64,000 nt of DNA, taken from contig NZ_LT827010.1 of NCBI RefSeq assembly GCF_900119315.1, forward strand, positions 7,124,001-7,188,000, given 5' to 3'. Shown here piece after piece: positions 49,254 to 58,221 of this stretch. The DNA is from Actinoplanes sp. SE50/110. Lineage in GTDB: Bacteria > Actinomycetota > Actinomycetes > Mycobacteriales > Micromonosporaceae. The stretch's first letter is position 1. Each line of letters starts with the position of its first letter. The position numbers and the translations under genes were made by a program. The notes under the pieces were generated by a model. The model was not told the origin of the DNA. It saw only the letters and a list, made by a program, of their open reading frames with translations, and did not search any database.

Positions 49254-50123
49254 GTGGCTCCCAGCAAGGACCGGCAGCGCAAGCTCGCGCGCGCGAAATA
49301 CGATCGCCAGATGGCTCGCCGGGCCGTTCGGGAGCGTCAGCGCCGCCGCGTGCTGGCCGGCGCCGGCACCGCGCTCGCTGTCGTGCTGGTGGTCGCCGCC
49401 GGCCTGTGGATCGGCGGCGTCTTCGACGGCAAGGGCAAGTCGACCACCACCGAGGCGCAGGACGACTGCATCTGGACGCCGTTCGACAAGTCGAAGAACG
49501 CCAATCTCAAGGAGGTGGGCACCCCGCCCACCAAGAACGTCCCGCAGACCGGCACCGAGCAGATGACGGTCACCACCGACCTGGGTGCGCCGCTCGTCGC
49601 GACGCTCGACGTCGCGAGCGCCCCGTGCGCCGCGGCCAGCTTCTCGTACCTGGCCGGCAAGCAGTTCTTCGACGGCACGCCCTGCCACGAGGTCCTCGAC
49701 ATCGGCGCGGTCCACTGCGGTGACCCGAGCGGCACCGGCCTGGGCGGCCCGACGTACAGCTACTACGACGAGAACATCCCGGACCGGCCGGCGCCCAGCG
49801 CCTCCGCCGGCGCGGGCACGGTGGCCAAACCCACCGTGCTCTACCCCAAGGGAACCGTCGCCACGATCGGCAACCCGGCCGGCAGCAACGGCAGCCAGTT
49901 CCTCATCTTCTTCAAGGACTACGCGCCGACCGCCGCCCCGACCTACTCGATCCTGGGTCAGGTCACCGGTGGGCTGGACACGCTGGCGAAAATCGCCAAG
50001 ATCCCCACGGTCGCCGACAGCGCCGGTGACAAGGTCACTCCCAAGGAGAAGATCACCATCAAGAGCCTGACCGTCGCCGCAGACACTGTCGCGGCAGCAC
50101 CCTCGGCGAGCGTGCAGTCGTGA
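49254..50123 (+). CDS. Membrane cyclophilin-like protein, copy 1, active site lost
   Basis: 289 residues: short basic cytoplasmic start, transmembrane helix at about 35-57, external cyclophilin domain. Relative to human CypA, Arg55 is Glu (CHEV), Phe60 is Ala (GAV) and Gln63 is His (VHCGDP), so the three key catalytic residues are changed and peptidyl-prolyl isomerase activity is unlikely. The fold motifs GTVATIGNPAGSNGSQFLI and TYSILGQVTGGLD remain. GTG start 49254 with GGGAAGGAC upstream. The next gene is an intact paralogue 29 bases away. Confidence 0.85.
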   Translation: MAPSKDRQRKLARAKYDRQMARRAVRERQRRRVLAGAGTALAVVLVVAAGLWIGGVFDGKGKSTTTEAQDDCIWTPFDKSKNANLKEVGTPPTKNVPQTGTEQMTVTTDLGAPLVATLDVASAPCAAASFSYLAGKQFFDGTPCHEVLDIGAVHCGDPSGTGLGGPTYSYYDENIPDRPAPSASAGAGTVAKPTVLYPKGTVATIGNPAGSNGSQFLIFFKDYAPTAAPTYSILGQVTGGLDTLAKIAKIPTVADSAGDKVTPKEKITIKSLTVAADTVAAAPSASVQS

Positions 50124-50152
50124 GTTCGGAAGAGACCAGCAGGAGGAACGAC

Positions 50153-50983
50153 GTGTCGTCGATCAAGGACCGGCAGCGCGCGGCGGCGCGGGCCCGGCTC
50201 GAGAAGGAGATGGCCGAGCGGGCCACCGCCGCCAAGAACCGACGCCGCCGCCAGGCGATCATCGGTTCCGCCCTCGCCGTGGTGGTGATCGCCGGTGTCG
50301 CCGTGCTGCTCGTCAACCACCTGAAGAAGGACGACAAGAAGCCCACCGCCGGCGCCAGCGCCCTCCCGGCCGGCACCGTCGCCTGCACCTGGACCCCGGC
50401 CGGCGCGACCGGCGGCAAGGTCAAGGAGGTCGGCACCCCGCCGACCGCGGTGCCGAACACCGGCACCAGCACGCTGACCCTCGACACCAACCTCGGCCCG
50501 ATCGAGGCCACGATCGACCTCAGCAAGGCCCCGTGCACCGGCGCCAGCTACAAGTTCCTCGCGTCGAAGAACTTCCTCGACAACACCAAGTGCCACCGCC
50601 TGGTCAACCAGGACGGCTTCAAGGTCCTGCAGTGCGGCGACCCGTTCGCCACCGGCAAGGGATACCGCGAGACCGACGGTCAGGGCGGCCCCGGCTACAT
50701 GATGGCCGAGGAGAACCTGCCGACCGACACGAACAACCCGTATCCCGCGGGCTCGATCGCGATGGCGAAGACGCAGCAGCCCGGCACGACCGGCAGCCAG
50801 TTCTTCATCTGCGCGGACAACACCCAGCTCCCGCCGCAGTACACGCTGCTGGGCAAGATCACCAAGGGTCTCGACCTGGTGCAGAGCGTGGTGAAGGCCG
50901 GTGACGACGGGGCGTTCGCGCAGTCGGCCGGCGGCGGTCACCCGAAGAAGGAACTCGACATCAAGACGATGACGGTCTCCTGA
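50153..50983 (+). CDS. Membrane-anchored peptidyl-prolyl cis-trans isomerase (cyclophilin), copy 2
   Basis: 276 residues with transmembrane helix (QAIIGSALAVVVIAGVAVLLV) and external cyclophilin domain. Catalytic residues are intact: CHRL (Arg), DGF (Phe), VLQCGDP (Gln). It assists folding of exported proteins. Start GTG 50153 has AGGAGG six bases before; the upstream GTG at 50120 overlaps copy 1 but has no ribosome site. The 5' ends of copies 1 and 2 (KDRQRKLARA; KDRQRAAARA) match, showing tandem duplication. A bidirectional terminator follows. Confidence 0.92.
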   Translation: MSSIKDRQRAAARARLEKEMAERATAAKNRRRRQAIIGSALAVVVIAGVAVLLVNHLKKDDKKPTAGASALPAGTVACTWTPAGATGGKVKEVGTPPTAVPNTGTSTLTLDTNLGPIEATIDLSKAPCTGASYKFLASKNFLDNTKCHRLVNQDGFKVLQCGDPFATGKGYRETDGQGGPGYMMAEENLPTDTNNPYPAGSIAMAKTQQPGTTGSQFFICADNTQLPPQYTLLGKITKGLDLVQSVVKAGDDGAFAQSAGGGHPKKELDIKTMTVS

Positions 50984-50999
50984 CCCTCGGCATTCGCGG

Positions 51000-51032
51000 A
51001 AAAAGGCGGCCCCCGCGGGGGCCGCCTTTTTT
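51000..51032. terminator. Bidirectional terminator between cyclophilin and relA
   Basis: AAAAGGCGGCCCCC pairs with GGGGGCCGCCTTTT; the A-tract and T-tract at either side let it end transcription from both the plus-strand cyclophilin operon and the minus-strand relA. Confidence 0.9.
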
Positions 51033-51125
51033 CATGTTGCGGAAGTGACCGGGTACGCGTCTTTCATGCTGCGGAAGTAAGCGGGTACGCGTCTTTCAGG
51101 CTCCGGAAGTGACCCGGTACGCGTC
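51030..51125. repeat. Three 32-bp tandem copies at the relA 3' end
   Basis: Copies at 51030-51061, 51062-51093 and 51094-51125. The third contains the last relA codons and its stop (51096-51098); the other two are duplicated downstream of the stop with a few substitutions. Confidence 0.9.
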
Positions 51126-53528
51126 GAAGACGCCGTCGACCTTGCGCACCGCGGCCACCAGGTGGCCCAGGTGTTTCGGGTCGGCCATCTCGAAGGTGAA
51201 CCGGCTGACCGCCACCCGGTCCCGCGTGGTGGTGACCGTCGCGGACAGGATGTTCACCCGCTCCTCGGAGAGCACCCGGGTCACGTCGGCCAGCAGCTTG
51301 TGCCGGTCGAGCGCCTCGACCTGGATGGCCACCAGGAACGTCGACGCGGACGTCGGCTTCCAGCTGACCTCGACCACCCGCTCCTCCTGCTCGCGCAGGT
51401 CCTGAGCGTTGGCGCAGTCGGCCCGGTGCACGCTCACCCCACCGGAGCGGGTGACGAAGCCGAACACCTCGTCGCCGGGCACCGGGGTGCAGCAGCGCGC
51501 CAGTTTCACCCACACGTCCGAGACGCCCTTGACCACCACGCCCGGGTCCTGCGCGGTGCTGCGGTTGCGGGGCGGGCGGGTCGCGACGGCGGTCTCGGCG
51601 ATGTCCTCGACCGCGCCCTCCTCGCCGCCGAAGCCGGCGACCAGTTTGGCGACCACCGACTGCGCCGAGACGGTGTTCTCGCCGACCGCGGCGTAGAGCG
51701 AGGAGACGTCGGGCAGGTGCAGGTCACGCGCGATCGTCGTGAGATTCTCGCTGGTCAGCATCCGCTGCAGGGGCAGGCCCTGCTTGCGCATCGCCTTGAC
51801 GATCGCGTCCTTGCCGTCCTCGATCGCCTCCTCACGGCGCTCCTTGTTGAAGTACTGGCGGATCTTGGTCCGGGCCCGGGGGCTCTTGACGAAGCCGAGC
51901 CAGTCCTGGGTGGGGCCGGCGGTGCTGGACTTGGACGTGAAGATCTCGATCACGTCGCCGTTGGAGAGCGTCGACTCCAGCGGCACCAGCTTGCCGTTCA
52001 CCCGGGCGCCGATGCACTTGTGCCCGACCTCGGTGTGCACCGCGTAGGCGAAGTCGACCGGCGTGGACCCGGTCGGCAGCGGGATCACGTCCCCCTTGGG
52101 GGTGAAGACGTAGACCTCCTGGCTGGAGAGGTCGAAGCGGAGCGCGTCCAGGAACTCGGACGGGTCGCTCGCCTCCCGCTGCCAGTCGAGCAGCTGCCGC
52201 AGCCAGGTCATCTCGTCGATGTGCGCCGGCGGGCCGACGATCGTCGCGCCCTTCTGCTCCTTGTACTTCCAGTGCGCGGCGATGCCGAACTCGGCCGTGC
52301 GGTGCATCGCGAACGTGCGGATCTGCATCTCGACCGGCTTGCCGGTCGGGCCGATCACCGTCGTGTGCAGCGACTGGTACATGTTGAATTTCGGCATCGC
52401 GATGTAGTCCTTGAACCGGCCCGGCACCGGCTGCCAGTTCGCGTGGATCACACCCAGCGCGGCATAGCAGTCGCGGACCGTGTCGACCAGGATGCGGACG
52501 CCGACCAGGTCGTAGATGTCGTTGAAGTCCCGGCCCCGGACGATCATCTTCTGATAGATCGAGTAGAGGTGCTTGGGGCGGCCGGTGGTCTCGGCCTTGA
52601 TCTTCGCCGACTTGAGGTCGAGGCTGACCCGGTTGGTGACCTGGCGCAGCAGCGCCTCCCGCTGCGGCTGGTGCTCCCCGATCAGGCGGTTGATCTCCTC
52701 GAACCGTTTCGGGAACAGGGTGCCGAAGGCGAGGTCCTCCAGCTCCCACTTGATCGTGTTCATCCCGAGGCGGTGGGCCAGCGGGGCCAGGATCTCCAGC
52801 GTCTCCTTGGCCTTCTGCTCCTGCTTGGCGCGGGGCAGGAAGGTCAGGGTGCGCATGTTGTGCAGCCGGTCGGCCAGCTTGATCACCAGGACCCGCGGGT
52901 CCTTGGCCATCGCGACGACCATCTTGCGGATCGTCTCCGCCTTGGCCGCGTCGCCGAGCTTGACCCGGTCGAGCTTGGTGACGCCGTCGACCAGCAGCGC
53001 CACCTCGGCGCCGAAGTCGTTGCGCATCTGCTCCAGGCCGTAGTCGGTGTCCTCGATCGTGTCGTGCAGCAGGGCCGCCACCAGGGTGGTGGTGTCCATG
53101 CCCAGGTTGGCCAGGATGGTCGCGACGGCCAGCGGATGGGTGATGTACGGGTCGCCGGACTTGCGGTACTGCCCCGAGTGCCAGCGGGCCGCGACGTCGA
53201 ACGCCTTCTGCAGCTGACGGACGTCGCCCTTGGGGTGGCTCGCCCGGTGCGTCGCGATCAGCGGCTCGAGCACCTCGCTGACCTGGGTGCTCTGCCAGGG
53301 CGCGTTGAACCGGGCCAGCCGGGCCCGCACCCGGCGCCCGGTGGGCGCGCTGGCGAACCCGAAGCCGGAGGTCTCCCCGGTCGGCGTGAATGGCTGGGTG
53401 GTCTCCGGATCGCCGGCGGTCTTGTCATCGATGCGGGCCTCGGCGGGCGCGACATCGCCCGTGCCGGTCCGCGGGTCCTGGGTCGGTTGCACCGTGCCCT
53501 CCGCCGGAGGGACGACGTCGCTGGACAC
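51096..53528 (-). CDS. relA: Bifunctional (p)ppGpp synthetase/hydrolase (RSH)
   Basis: 810 residues: HD hydrolase domain (HDTIEDTDYGLEQM; KLADRLHNMRTL), synthetase domain with RGRDFNDIYDLVGVRI (the RXKD-type basic motif of bifunctional enzymes), then TGS, helical, zinc-finger (RCCTPVPGDEVFGFVTR) and ACT domains. Start GTG 53528 is preceded by AGGAGG, though the spacing is only 3 bases; GTG/ATG at 53543/53540 are alternatives. The order apt-relA-ppi is typical of actinomycetes. Activity motifs are intact. Confidence 0.96.
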   Translation of the reverse strand: MSSDVVPPAEGTVQPTQDPRTGTGDVAPAEARIDDKTAGDPETTQPFTPTGETSGFGFASAPTGRRVRARLARFNAPWQSTQVSEVLEPLIATHRASHPKGDVRQLQKAFDVAARWHSGQYRKSGDPYITHPLAVATILANLGMDTTTLVAALLHDTIEDTDYGLEQMRNDFGAEVALLVDGVTKLDRVKLGDAAKAETIRKMVVAMAKDPRVLVIKLADRLHNMRTLTFLPRAKQEQKAKETLEILAPLAHRLGMNTIKWELEDLAFGTLFPKRFEEINRLIGEHQPQREALLRQVTNRVSLDLKSAKIKAETTGRPKHLYSIYQKMIVRGRDFNDIYDLVGVRILVDTVRDCYAALGVIHANWQPVPGRFKDYIAMPKFNMYQSLHTTVIGPTGKPVEMQIRTFAMHRTAEFGIAAHWKYKEQKGATIVGPPAHIDEMTWLRQLLDWQREASDPSEFLDALRFDLSSQEVYVFTPKGDVIPLPTGSTPVDFAYAVHTEVGHKCIGARVNGKLVPLESTLSNGDVIEIFTSKSSTAGPTQDWLGFVKSPRARTKIRQYFNKERREEAIEDGKDAIVKAMRKQGLPLQRMLTSENLTTIARDLHLPDVSSLYAAVGENTVSAQSVVAKLVAGFGGEEGAVEDIAETAVATRPPRNRSTAQDPGVVVKGVSDVWVKLARCCTPVPGDEVFGFVTRSGGVSVHRADCANAQDLREQEERVVEVSWKPTSASTFLVAIQVEALDRHKLLADVTRVLSEERVNILSATVTTTRDRVAVSRFTFEMADPKHLGHLVAAVRKVDGVFDAYRVTSGA

Positions 53529-53702
53529 CGGCCTCCTCATCACCTTCGCCAGAACCCCGCCGGGCGTGCCGCGCCGTCGAGGTCCGAATGGATCCAGGGG
53601 TAGCCCTCTGGAACGACCATCCTACCCGCACCACCATCGCGAATGGCCCGGCCGAACCTCTGAATCAGCAGGACCGGCCGGGTCAAATGCATCGAAGGCG
53701 GA

Positions 53703-54266
53703 TCAAACGGTCAACAGCGCGTGCACTGTACGGGGGGCGAGCCTCTCCCGGCCACCCAGGAAACCCAGCTCCATCAGCACGGTGAAGCCGGCCACCGTGC
53801 CGCCGGCCCGCTCCACCAGGTCCATCGCGGCGGCCGCGGTGCCCCCGGTGGCGAGCACGTCGTCGACCACCAGGACGCGCTGTCCGGCGACGAACGCGTC
53901 CTCGTGCACCTCCAGGGTGGCCTCGCCGTACTCCAGCGCGTACGAGGCGGACAGGGCCTTGCGCGGCAGCTTCCCGGCCTTGCGGATCGGGACCACGCCG
54001 GTGCCGGTGGCATAGGCCAGCGCGGCCGCCACCACGAACCCACGCGCCTCCACCCCGGCCACCACGTCGAACGAGCCGGCCCCGTGATGGGCCGCGATCC
54101 CGTCGATCACCCGGCGGAACACCACCGCGTCGGCGAACAGCGGCATCAGGTCCTTGAAGACGACGCCCGGCTTGGGGAAGTCCGGCACGTCGATGCTGGC
54201 ACCCGCGACCAGGGCGGCCAGCTCGGGGCCGCTGTCGCCGGGCGCCGCGGGGATCTCGGTAGTCAC
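53703..54266 (-). CDS. apt: Adenine phosphoribosyltransferase
   Basis: 187 residues, salvaging adenine to AMP. The PRPP-binding motif is VLVVDDVLATGGTAAAAMDLV; the core FPKPGVVFKDLMPLF and GVEARGF are standard APRT. Start GTG 54266; longer frames upstream read basic Arg/Pro sequence without homology. It sits between secF and relA with 160 bases upstream, the usual actinomycete order. Confidence 0.95.
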   Translation of the reverse strand: MTTEIPAAPGDSGPELAALVAGASIDVPDFPKPGVVFKDLMPLFADAVVFRRVIDGIAAHHGAGSFDVVAGVEARGFVVAAALAYATGTGVVPIRKAGKLPRKALSASYALEYGEATLEVHEDAFVAGQRVLVVDDVLATGGTAAAAMDLVERAGGTVAGFTVLMELGFLGGRERLAPRTVHALLTV

Positions 54267-54351
54267 GGCGGACAGCCTAGACCAGCGGATCGGCGCGACC
54301 GCGCCCCCGCCGGGGCACCGGCGCCCGCTGCCCGGATCGACCTGACGTGAA

Positions 54352-54385
54352 ACGGCCCGCCACCGCTCACGCGGTGCCGGGCCGT
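54352..54385 (-). terminator. Terminator after secF
   Basis: ACGGCCCG and CACCGC pair with GCGGTG and CGGGCCGT around a short loop, with an unpaired base in between; TTTCACG follows on the minus strand. It lies about 40 bases past the secF stop. Confidence 0.75.
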
Positions 54386-54426
54386 CCCGTGTTCCGTACC
54401 GTTGCCGGCTGCCGCCGGCCGCGTTG

Positions 54427-55596
54427 TCAGCGCCGCTTGCCGTCCGGCCGGTTGCCGGCCGTGCCGCCGCGGTTGGCGCCACGCCGGGCCGCCGGGCGGG
54501 CACCCGGGCGCGGGGTGGTGCTACCGGCCATCGCCGGGACGTCCGAGTCGGTGGCGTTGCCCGGGCGGCGCTCGCCCCGGGCCACGTCCTCCGAGCGGCC
54601 GGCCCGCCGGGTCAGCACCCGGGCGTTGTGCGCCCGGATCTTCGGGTCCTGGTCCTTCAACGCGCTCAGCACCGGCGCGGCGAACAGGATCGAGGAGAGC
54701 ACCCCGAAGCCCATGCCGACGAAGAGCACCAGGCCCAGGTCCTTCAGCGTGCCGGCGCCGAGCAGGCCGGCACCGATGAAGAGCAGGCCACCGACCGGCA
54801 GCAGCGCCACCAGGCCGGTGTTCAGCGAGCGCATCAGGGTCTGGTTGACCGCCAGGTTGGTCGCCTCGCTGTAGGTGCGGACACTGCCCGCGGTGATCCC
54901 GCGGGTGTTCTCCTGCACCTTGTCGAAGACGACGACCACGTCGTACAGCGAGTAACCGAGGATCGTCAGGAAGCCGATCACCGTGGACGGCGTCACCTCG
55001 AAGCCGACCAGCGAGTACACGCCCGCGGTCAGCAGGAGGTCGAGGACGAGCGAGGCGAGCGCGGCCACCGCCATCCGCCACTCGAAGCGGACGATCAGGT
55101 AGGCGACCACCAGCACCAGGAAGATGACCAGACCGATCACCGCCTGCTGGGTGACCTGACCGCCCCAGGCCGCCGACACCTGGTTGTCACTGATCTTGGC
55201 GGGGTCCACGCCCAGGTCCTTGACCAGGGTGGTCTTCGCCGACTCCGACTCGGCCGCGGACAGCGCCGAGGCTCGCACGGTGTAGCTGGCGCCCGGGCCG
55301 TTGCCGACCTTCTGGGTCGAGCCGACGGTGGCCTCCGAGTTGGCCGACCGCACCGCCTTCGCCACCGCGTCGGAGATCTCGTTCTGGGTCAGGCTCTTGC
55401 CGCTGATCTCGGCCGGGACACTGAACGAGGTGCCACCGGCGAACTCGATGCCGAGCGAGAACCCACGGACCACGAAGCTGCCGATCGAGATCAGCACCAG
55501 CGCGGCCGCGATCGTGAACCACATCTTCCGGCGGCCCACGATGTTGATGTTCGCTTCACCCGCGTAGAGGCGGGACGCGAGTCCTTCACGGGCCAT
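54427..55596 (-). CDS. secF: Protein translocase subunit SecF
   Basis: 389 residues with six predicted membrane helices and the large periplasmic-type loop. Family motifs GIEFAGGTSF and VIGFLTILGYSLYDVVVVFDKV are clear. It works with SecD and YajC to drive protein export using the proton motive force. It starts one base after the secD stop. The C-terminus is a basic, Arg/Gly/Pro-rich cytoplasmic tail. Confidence 0.95.
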   Translation of the reverse strand: MAREGLASRLYAGEANINIVGRRKMWFTIAAALVLISIGSFVVRGFSLGIEFAGGTSFSVPAEISGKSLTQNEISDAVAKAVRSANSEATVGSTQKVGNGPGASYTVRASALSAAESESAKTTLVKDLGVDPAKISDNQVSAAWGGQVTQQAVIGLVIFLVLVVAYLIVRFEWRMAVAALASLVLDLLLTAGVYSLVGFEVTPSTVIGFLTILGYSLYDVVVVFDKVQENTRGITAGSVRTYSEATNLAVNQTLMRSLNTGLVALLPVGGLLFIGAGLLGAGTLKDLGLVLFVGMGFGVLSSILFAAPVLSALKDQDPKIRAHNARVLTRRAGRSEDVARGERRPGNATDSDVPAMAGSTTPRPGARPAARRGANRGGTAGNRPDGKRR

Positions 55597-55597
55597 C

Positions 55598-57550
55598 TCA
55601 GGCCTCCTTCACACGCGAGGAGCCGGGCTCCTCCGTCGGGTTGCGGCGCAGGACCCGGCCGAGGCCGCTGACCCGCGGCGACAGGAACGCCTTGGTGTTG
55701 GCGAACATGGTCATGATCGGGTGCCGGAAGAGGAACACCACGACCAGGTCGAGCACGGTGGAGAGACCCATCGCGAAGGCGAAACCCTGCACCGCGCCGA
55801 TCGACACGATGTAGAGCACCACGGCACACATGATGGTGATCGTGTTCGCCGAGATGATCGTCCGCCGGGCCCGGTGCCAGGCGCGCGGCACCGCGCTGCG
55901 TGGCGTACGGCCCTCGTGGATCTCGTCCTTGAGTCGCTCGAAGTAGATCACGAACGAGTCGGCCGCCACACCCAGTGACACGATGAAGCCGGCGATACCC
56001 GCCAGGGACAGCGTATAGCCCATGGTCCGGCCGAGGAACACCAGCGCACCGAAGGTGAGCAGACCGGAGAGCAGCAGACTGAGGAAGATGACCGAGCCGA
56101 GCAGGCGGTAGTAGAAGAACGCGTAGATCGCCACCAGGCCCATGCCGATCGCGGCGGCCAGCAGACCGGCCTGCAGCTGCTGCAGACCCAGGGACGCCGA
56201 GATGGTCTCCGCCGGGCCCGAGGTGAAGGTCACCGGGATCGCGCCGAACTTCAGCTGGTCGGCCAGCTGCTTGGCGGTCGCCGCGGTGAAGCTGCCGGTG
56301 ATCTGCGACGAGCCGGTCAGCACCGCGGTGATCTGCGGCGCCGACAGGATCTCCTTGTCCAGTACGACGGCGACCGCGCAGTGCTGGACCGACGTGCCGT
56401 AGAGCGACTGGATCGCGGTGTAGCACGGGTCGCTGGAGGTCGCGTTGAACGCCACCCGGGTGAGGTCGGCCCACTTCTTCTGGCCGTCGCTCTTGAAGTC
56501 CAGCGAGACGACCCACTGACCGTTCTGCTGGTCGAGCTGCGGGCTGGCGCTGGAGATGTCGTTACCGACCACCTTCGCCGGGTCCAGCATGACCTTGGCC
56601 TGGCTGCTGTAGCAGGCCACCACCGGCTGCGCCGGGTCGTCGATCGAGCCGTTCGGCCGCTGGTTCAGCTGGTCGCAGCTGATCGTCGGCACGTTGAACT
56701 GCATCTGCGGGCTGAGCGCGGCCACCTCGGCCGGGCTCAGCGTGCTGAACGGCTTGTAGGGCAGGCCGGCCTTCGGGTCGGTGCTCAGCTCGACCGGTGC
56801 GGTCAGCCGCTGGGCCTGCGCCCAGATCGCCGGGCCGACCTTCTTCGCGATCGCGGCACGCTGCGCGGTGATGTCCGCCGCGACCGGAGCCTCGGTGGCC
56901 GCCGGGCCGGCGGGCGCGGCCGGGGCCGACGCCGCGGTGCTCGGGGCCGCGGACGGCGCCGACGGGGTGGCGCTCGGCACCGCCTCGCCACCGCCCTGGC
57001 CGCCGGTGCCCTTCGACGGGCTGACGACCGCGGCCGGGGCGCTGGCGCCGCTCTTCGGCACGGCCGCACCGGACGGCGCGACCGACGGGGCACCGGACGC
57101 TGCCGCGCTGGGCGCCGGCGAGGCCGGGTTCAGCGCGTTCTTCGACACGTCCATGGTGGTGCCGGTGAGCAGGCGGAACCGCATGTTCGCGGCCTTGCCC
57201 AGGTCTTTGAGCTGGTCCTTCGCCTCACCGGCCAGGGAGACCACGATGGTGTTCTTGCCCTGGATGACGACGTCGGCCTCGGCGACACCGAGGGCGTTCA
57301 CCCGCTTGTCGATGATGTCCCGGGCCTGCGCCATCGCCTCCGGGGTCGGTGCGCCACCGGCCTGCGTCGCGATGTACGTGGCCTGCGTGCCGCCGACCAG
57401 ATCGAGGCCCATCTTCGGCTTCAGGCGATCGGTGAAGGTGCCCTTGGCGTGCCCGCCGAAGAAGACGAACAGATACAGGACGACGAAGATCAGGCCGAGC
57501 ACGCCGAGTTGGCGTCCAGGATGCATCTGTCCCTGTGGTGGTCGTGCCAC
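55598..57550 (-). CDS. secD: Protein translocase subunit SecD
   Basis: 650 residues. LKPKMGLDLVGGTQATY starts the family core, and AGIAGFIVSLGVAADSFVIYFERLKDE marks the RND-like membrane helices; six membrane segments are predicted. Between about residues 145 and 235 the first external domain carries an Ala/Pro/Ser-rich low-complexity insertion, common in actinomycete SecD. Start GTG 57550. Downstream secF is one base away; yajC is 144 bases upstream. Confidence 0.95.
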   Translation of the reverse strand: MARPPQGQMHPGRQLGVLGLIFVVLYLFVFFGGHAKGTFTDRLKPKMGLDLVGGTQATYIATQAGGAPTPEAMAQARDIIDKRVNALGVAEADVVIQGKNTIVVSLAGEAKDQLKDLGKAANMRFRLLTGTTMDVSKNALNPASPAPSAAASGAPSVAPSGAAVPKSGASAPAAVVSPSKGTGGQGGGEAVPSATPSAPSAAPSTAASAPAAPAGPAATEAPVAADITAQRAAIAKKVGPAIWAQAQRLTAPVELSTDPKAGLPYKPFSTLSPAEVAALSPQMQFNVPTISCDQLNQRPNGSIDDPAQPVVACYSSQAKVMLDPAKVVGNDISSASPQLDQQNGQWVVSLDFKSDGQKKWADLTRVAFNATSSDPCYTAIQSLYGTSVQHCAVAVVLDKEILSAPQITAVLTGSSQITGSFTAATAKQLADQLKFGAIPVTFTSGPAETISASLGLQQLQAGLLAAAIGMGLVAIYAFFYYRLLGSVIFLSLLLSGLLTFGALVFLGRTMGYTLSLAGIAGFIVSLGVAADSFVIYFERLKDEIHEGRTPRSAVPRAWHRARRTIISANTITIMCAVVLYIVSIGAVQGFAFAMGLSTVLDLVVVFLFRHPIMTMFANTKAFLSPRVSGLGRVLRRNPTEEPGSSRVKEA

Positions 57551-57694
57551 GGCGTTAGGTCTCCCTGTGTTCCGGCCGCGCGACGCGCGCAGCGCTCTCG
57601 ATCGGTGGCCGGCCGTCGACGGAGGGACGGCGGCCGGGGCGGACCGGGCCCGCCGGCAGGGACGCCGGGAGCCGGTCCGGGGGTGATGCGGTTG

Positions 57695-58075
57695 TCAGTC
57701 CTGCTTGCGGACGTCGACGACGGGGCTCTCCGGCTCGGCGACGATCGGCTCCGCGACGACCGGCTCCGCGGCGGCCTCGGCCGGCTCGCCGGCGCGGGTG
57801 ACCACCCGGGCGATCGCCGGGCGCGCGAACGTGACCTGTACACCCTCGGCGATCTCCAGCAGGACCACGTCGTCCTCGGCGGTCACCACGGTGCCGTGCA
57901 GGCCGCCGATGGTGACGATCGCGTCGCCCGCCCCGAGCTTGTTCTGCATCTCCATCGCCTCACGGCGCCGCTTCTGCTGGGGCCGGATCATCAGGAAATA
58001 CATCACACCGAGGATCAGGACGAACGGCAGGAACAGCCCCAGCGGGTTAGAGCTGGAGGACGCGGCCAGGTGCAC
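57695..58075 (-). CDS. yajC: Preprotein translocase subunit YajC
   Basis: 126 residues: one transmembrane helix (LGLFLPFVLILGVMYFLMI), RPQQKRR cytoplasmic anchor, and the YajC domain (LGAGDAIVTIGGLHGTV). An acidic Ala/Pro/Glu/Val tail follows. Start GTG 58075, with GGAAGG upstream; longer frames add a Pro/Arg leader. Order ruvB-yajC-secD-secF is the standard bacterial arrangement. Confidence 0.9.
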   Translation of the reverse strand: MHLAASSSSNPLGLFLPFVLILGVMYFLMIRPQQKRRREAMEMQNKLGAGDAIVTIGGLHGTVVTAEDDVVLLEIAEGVQVTFARPAIARVVTRAGEPAEAAAEPVVAEPIVAEPESPVVDVRKQD

Positions 58076-58221
58076 GAGAAACAGCCTTCCGTAGGCCACC
58101 GGGACCGCTGCGGGGCGGGGCCGGGGCGTCAAAACATCCGGGTTGAAGCGGGGGCGAGTCTAATCGGTCAACCTGGAGACTACGAATGCGGCACACGTCA
58201 CGTTCACATCACGAGGGATAT

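Noticed and set aside
51162..53603. 813-residue plus-strand frame across relA
   Set aside because: Antisense shadow of a strongly conserved gene with full domain order on the minus strand.
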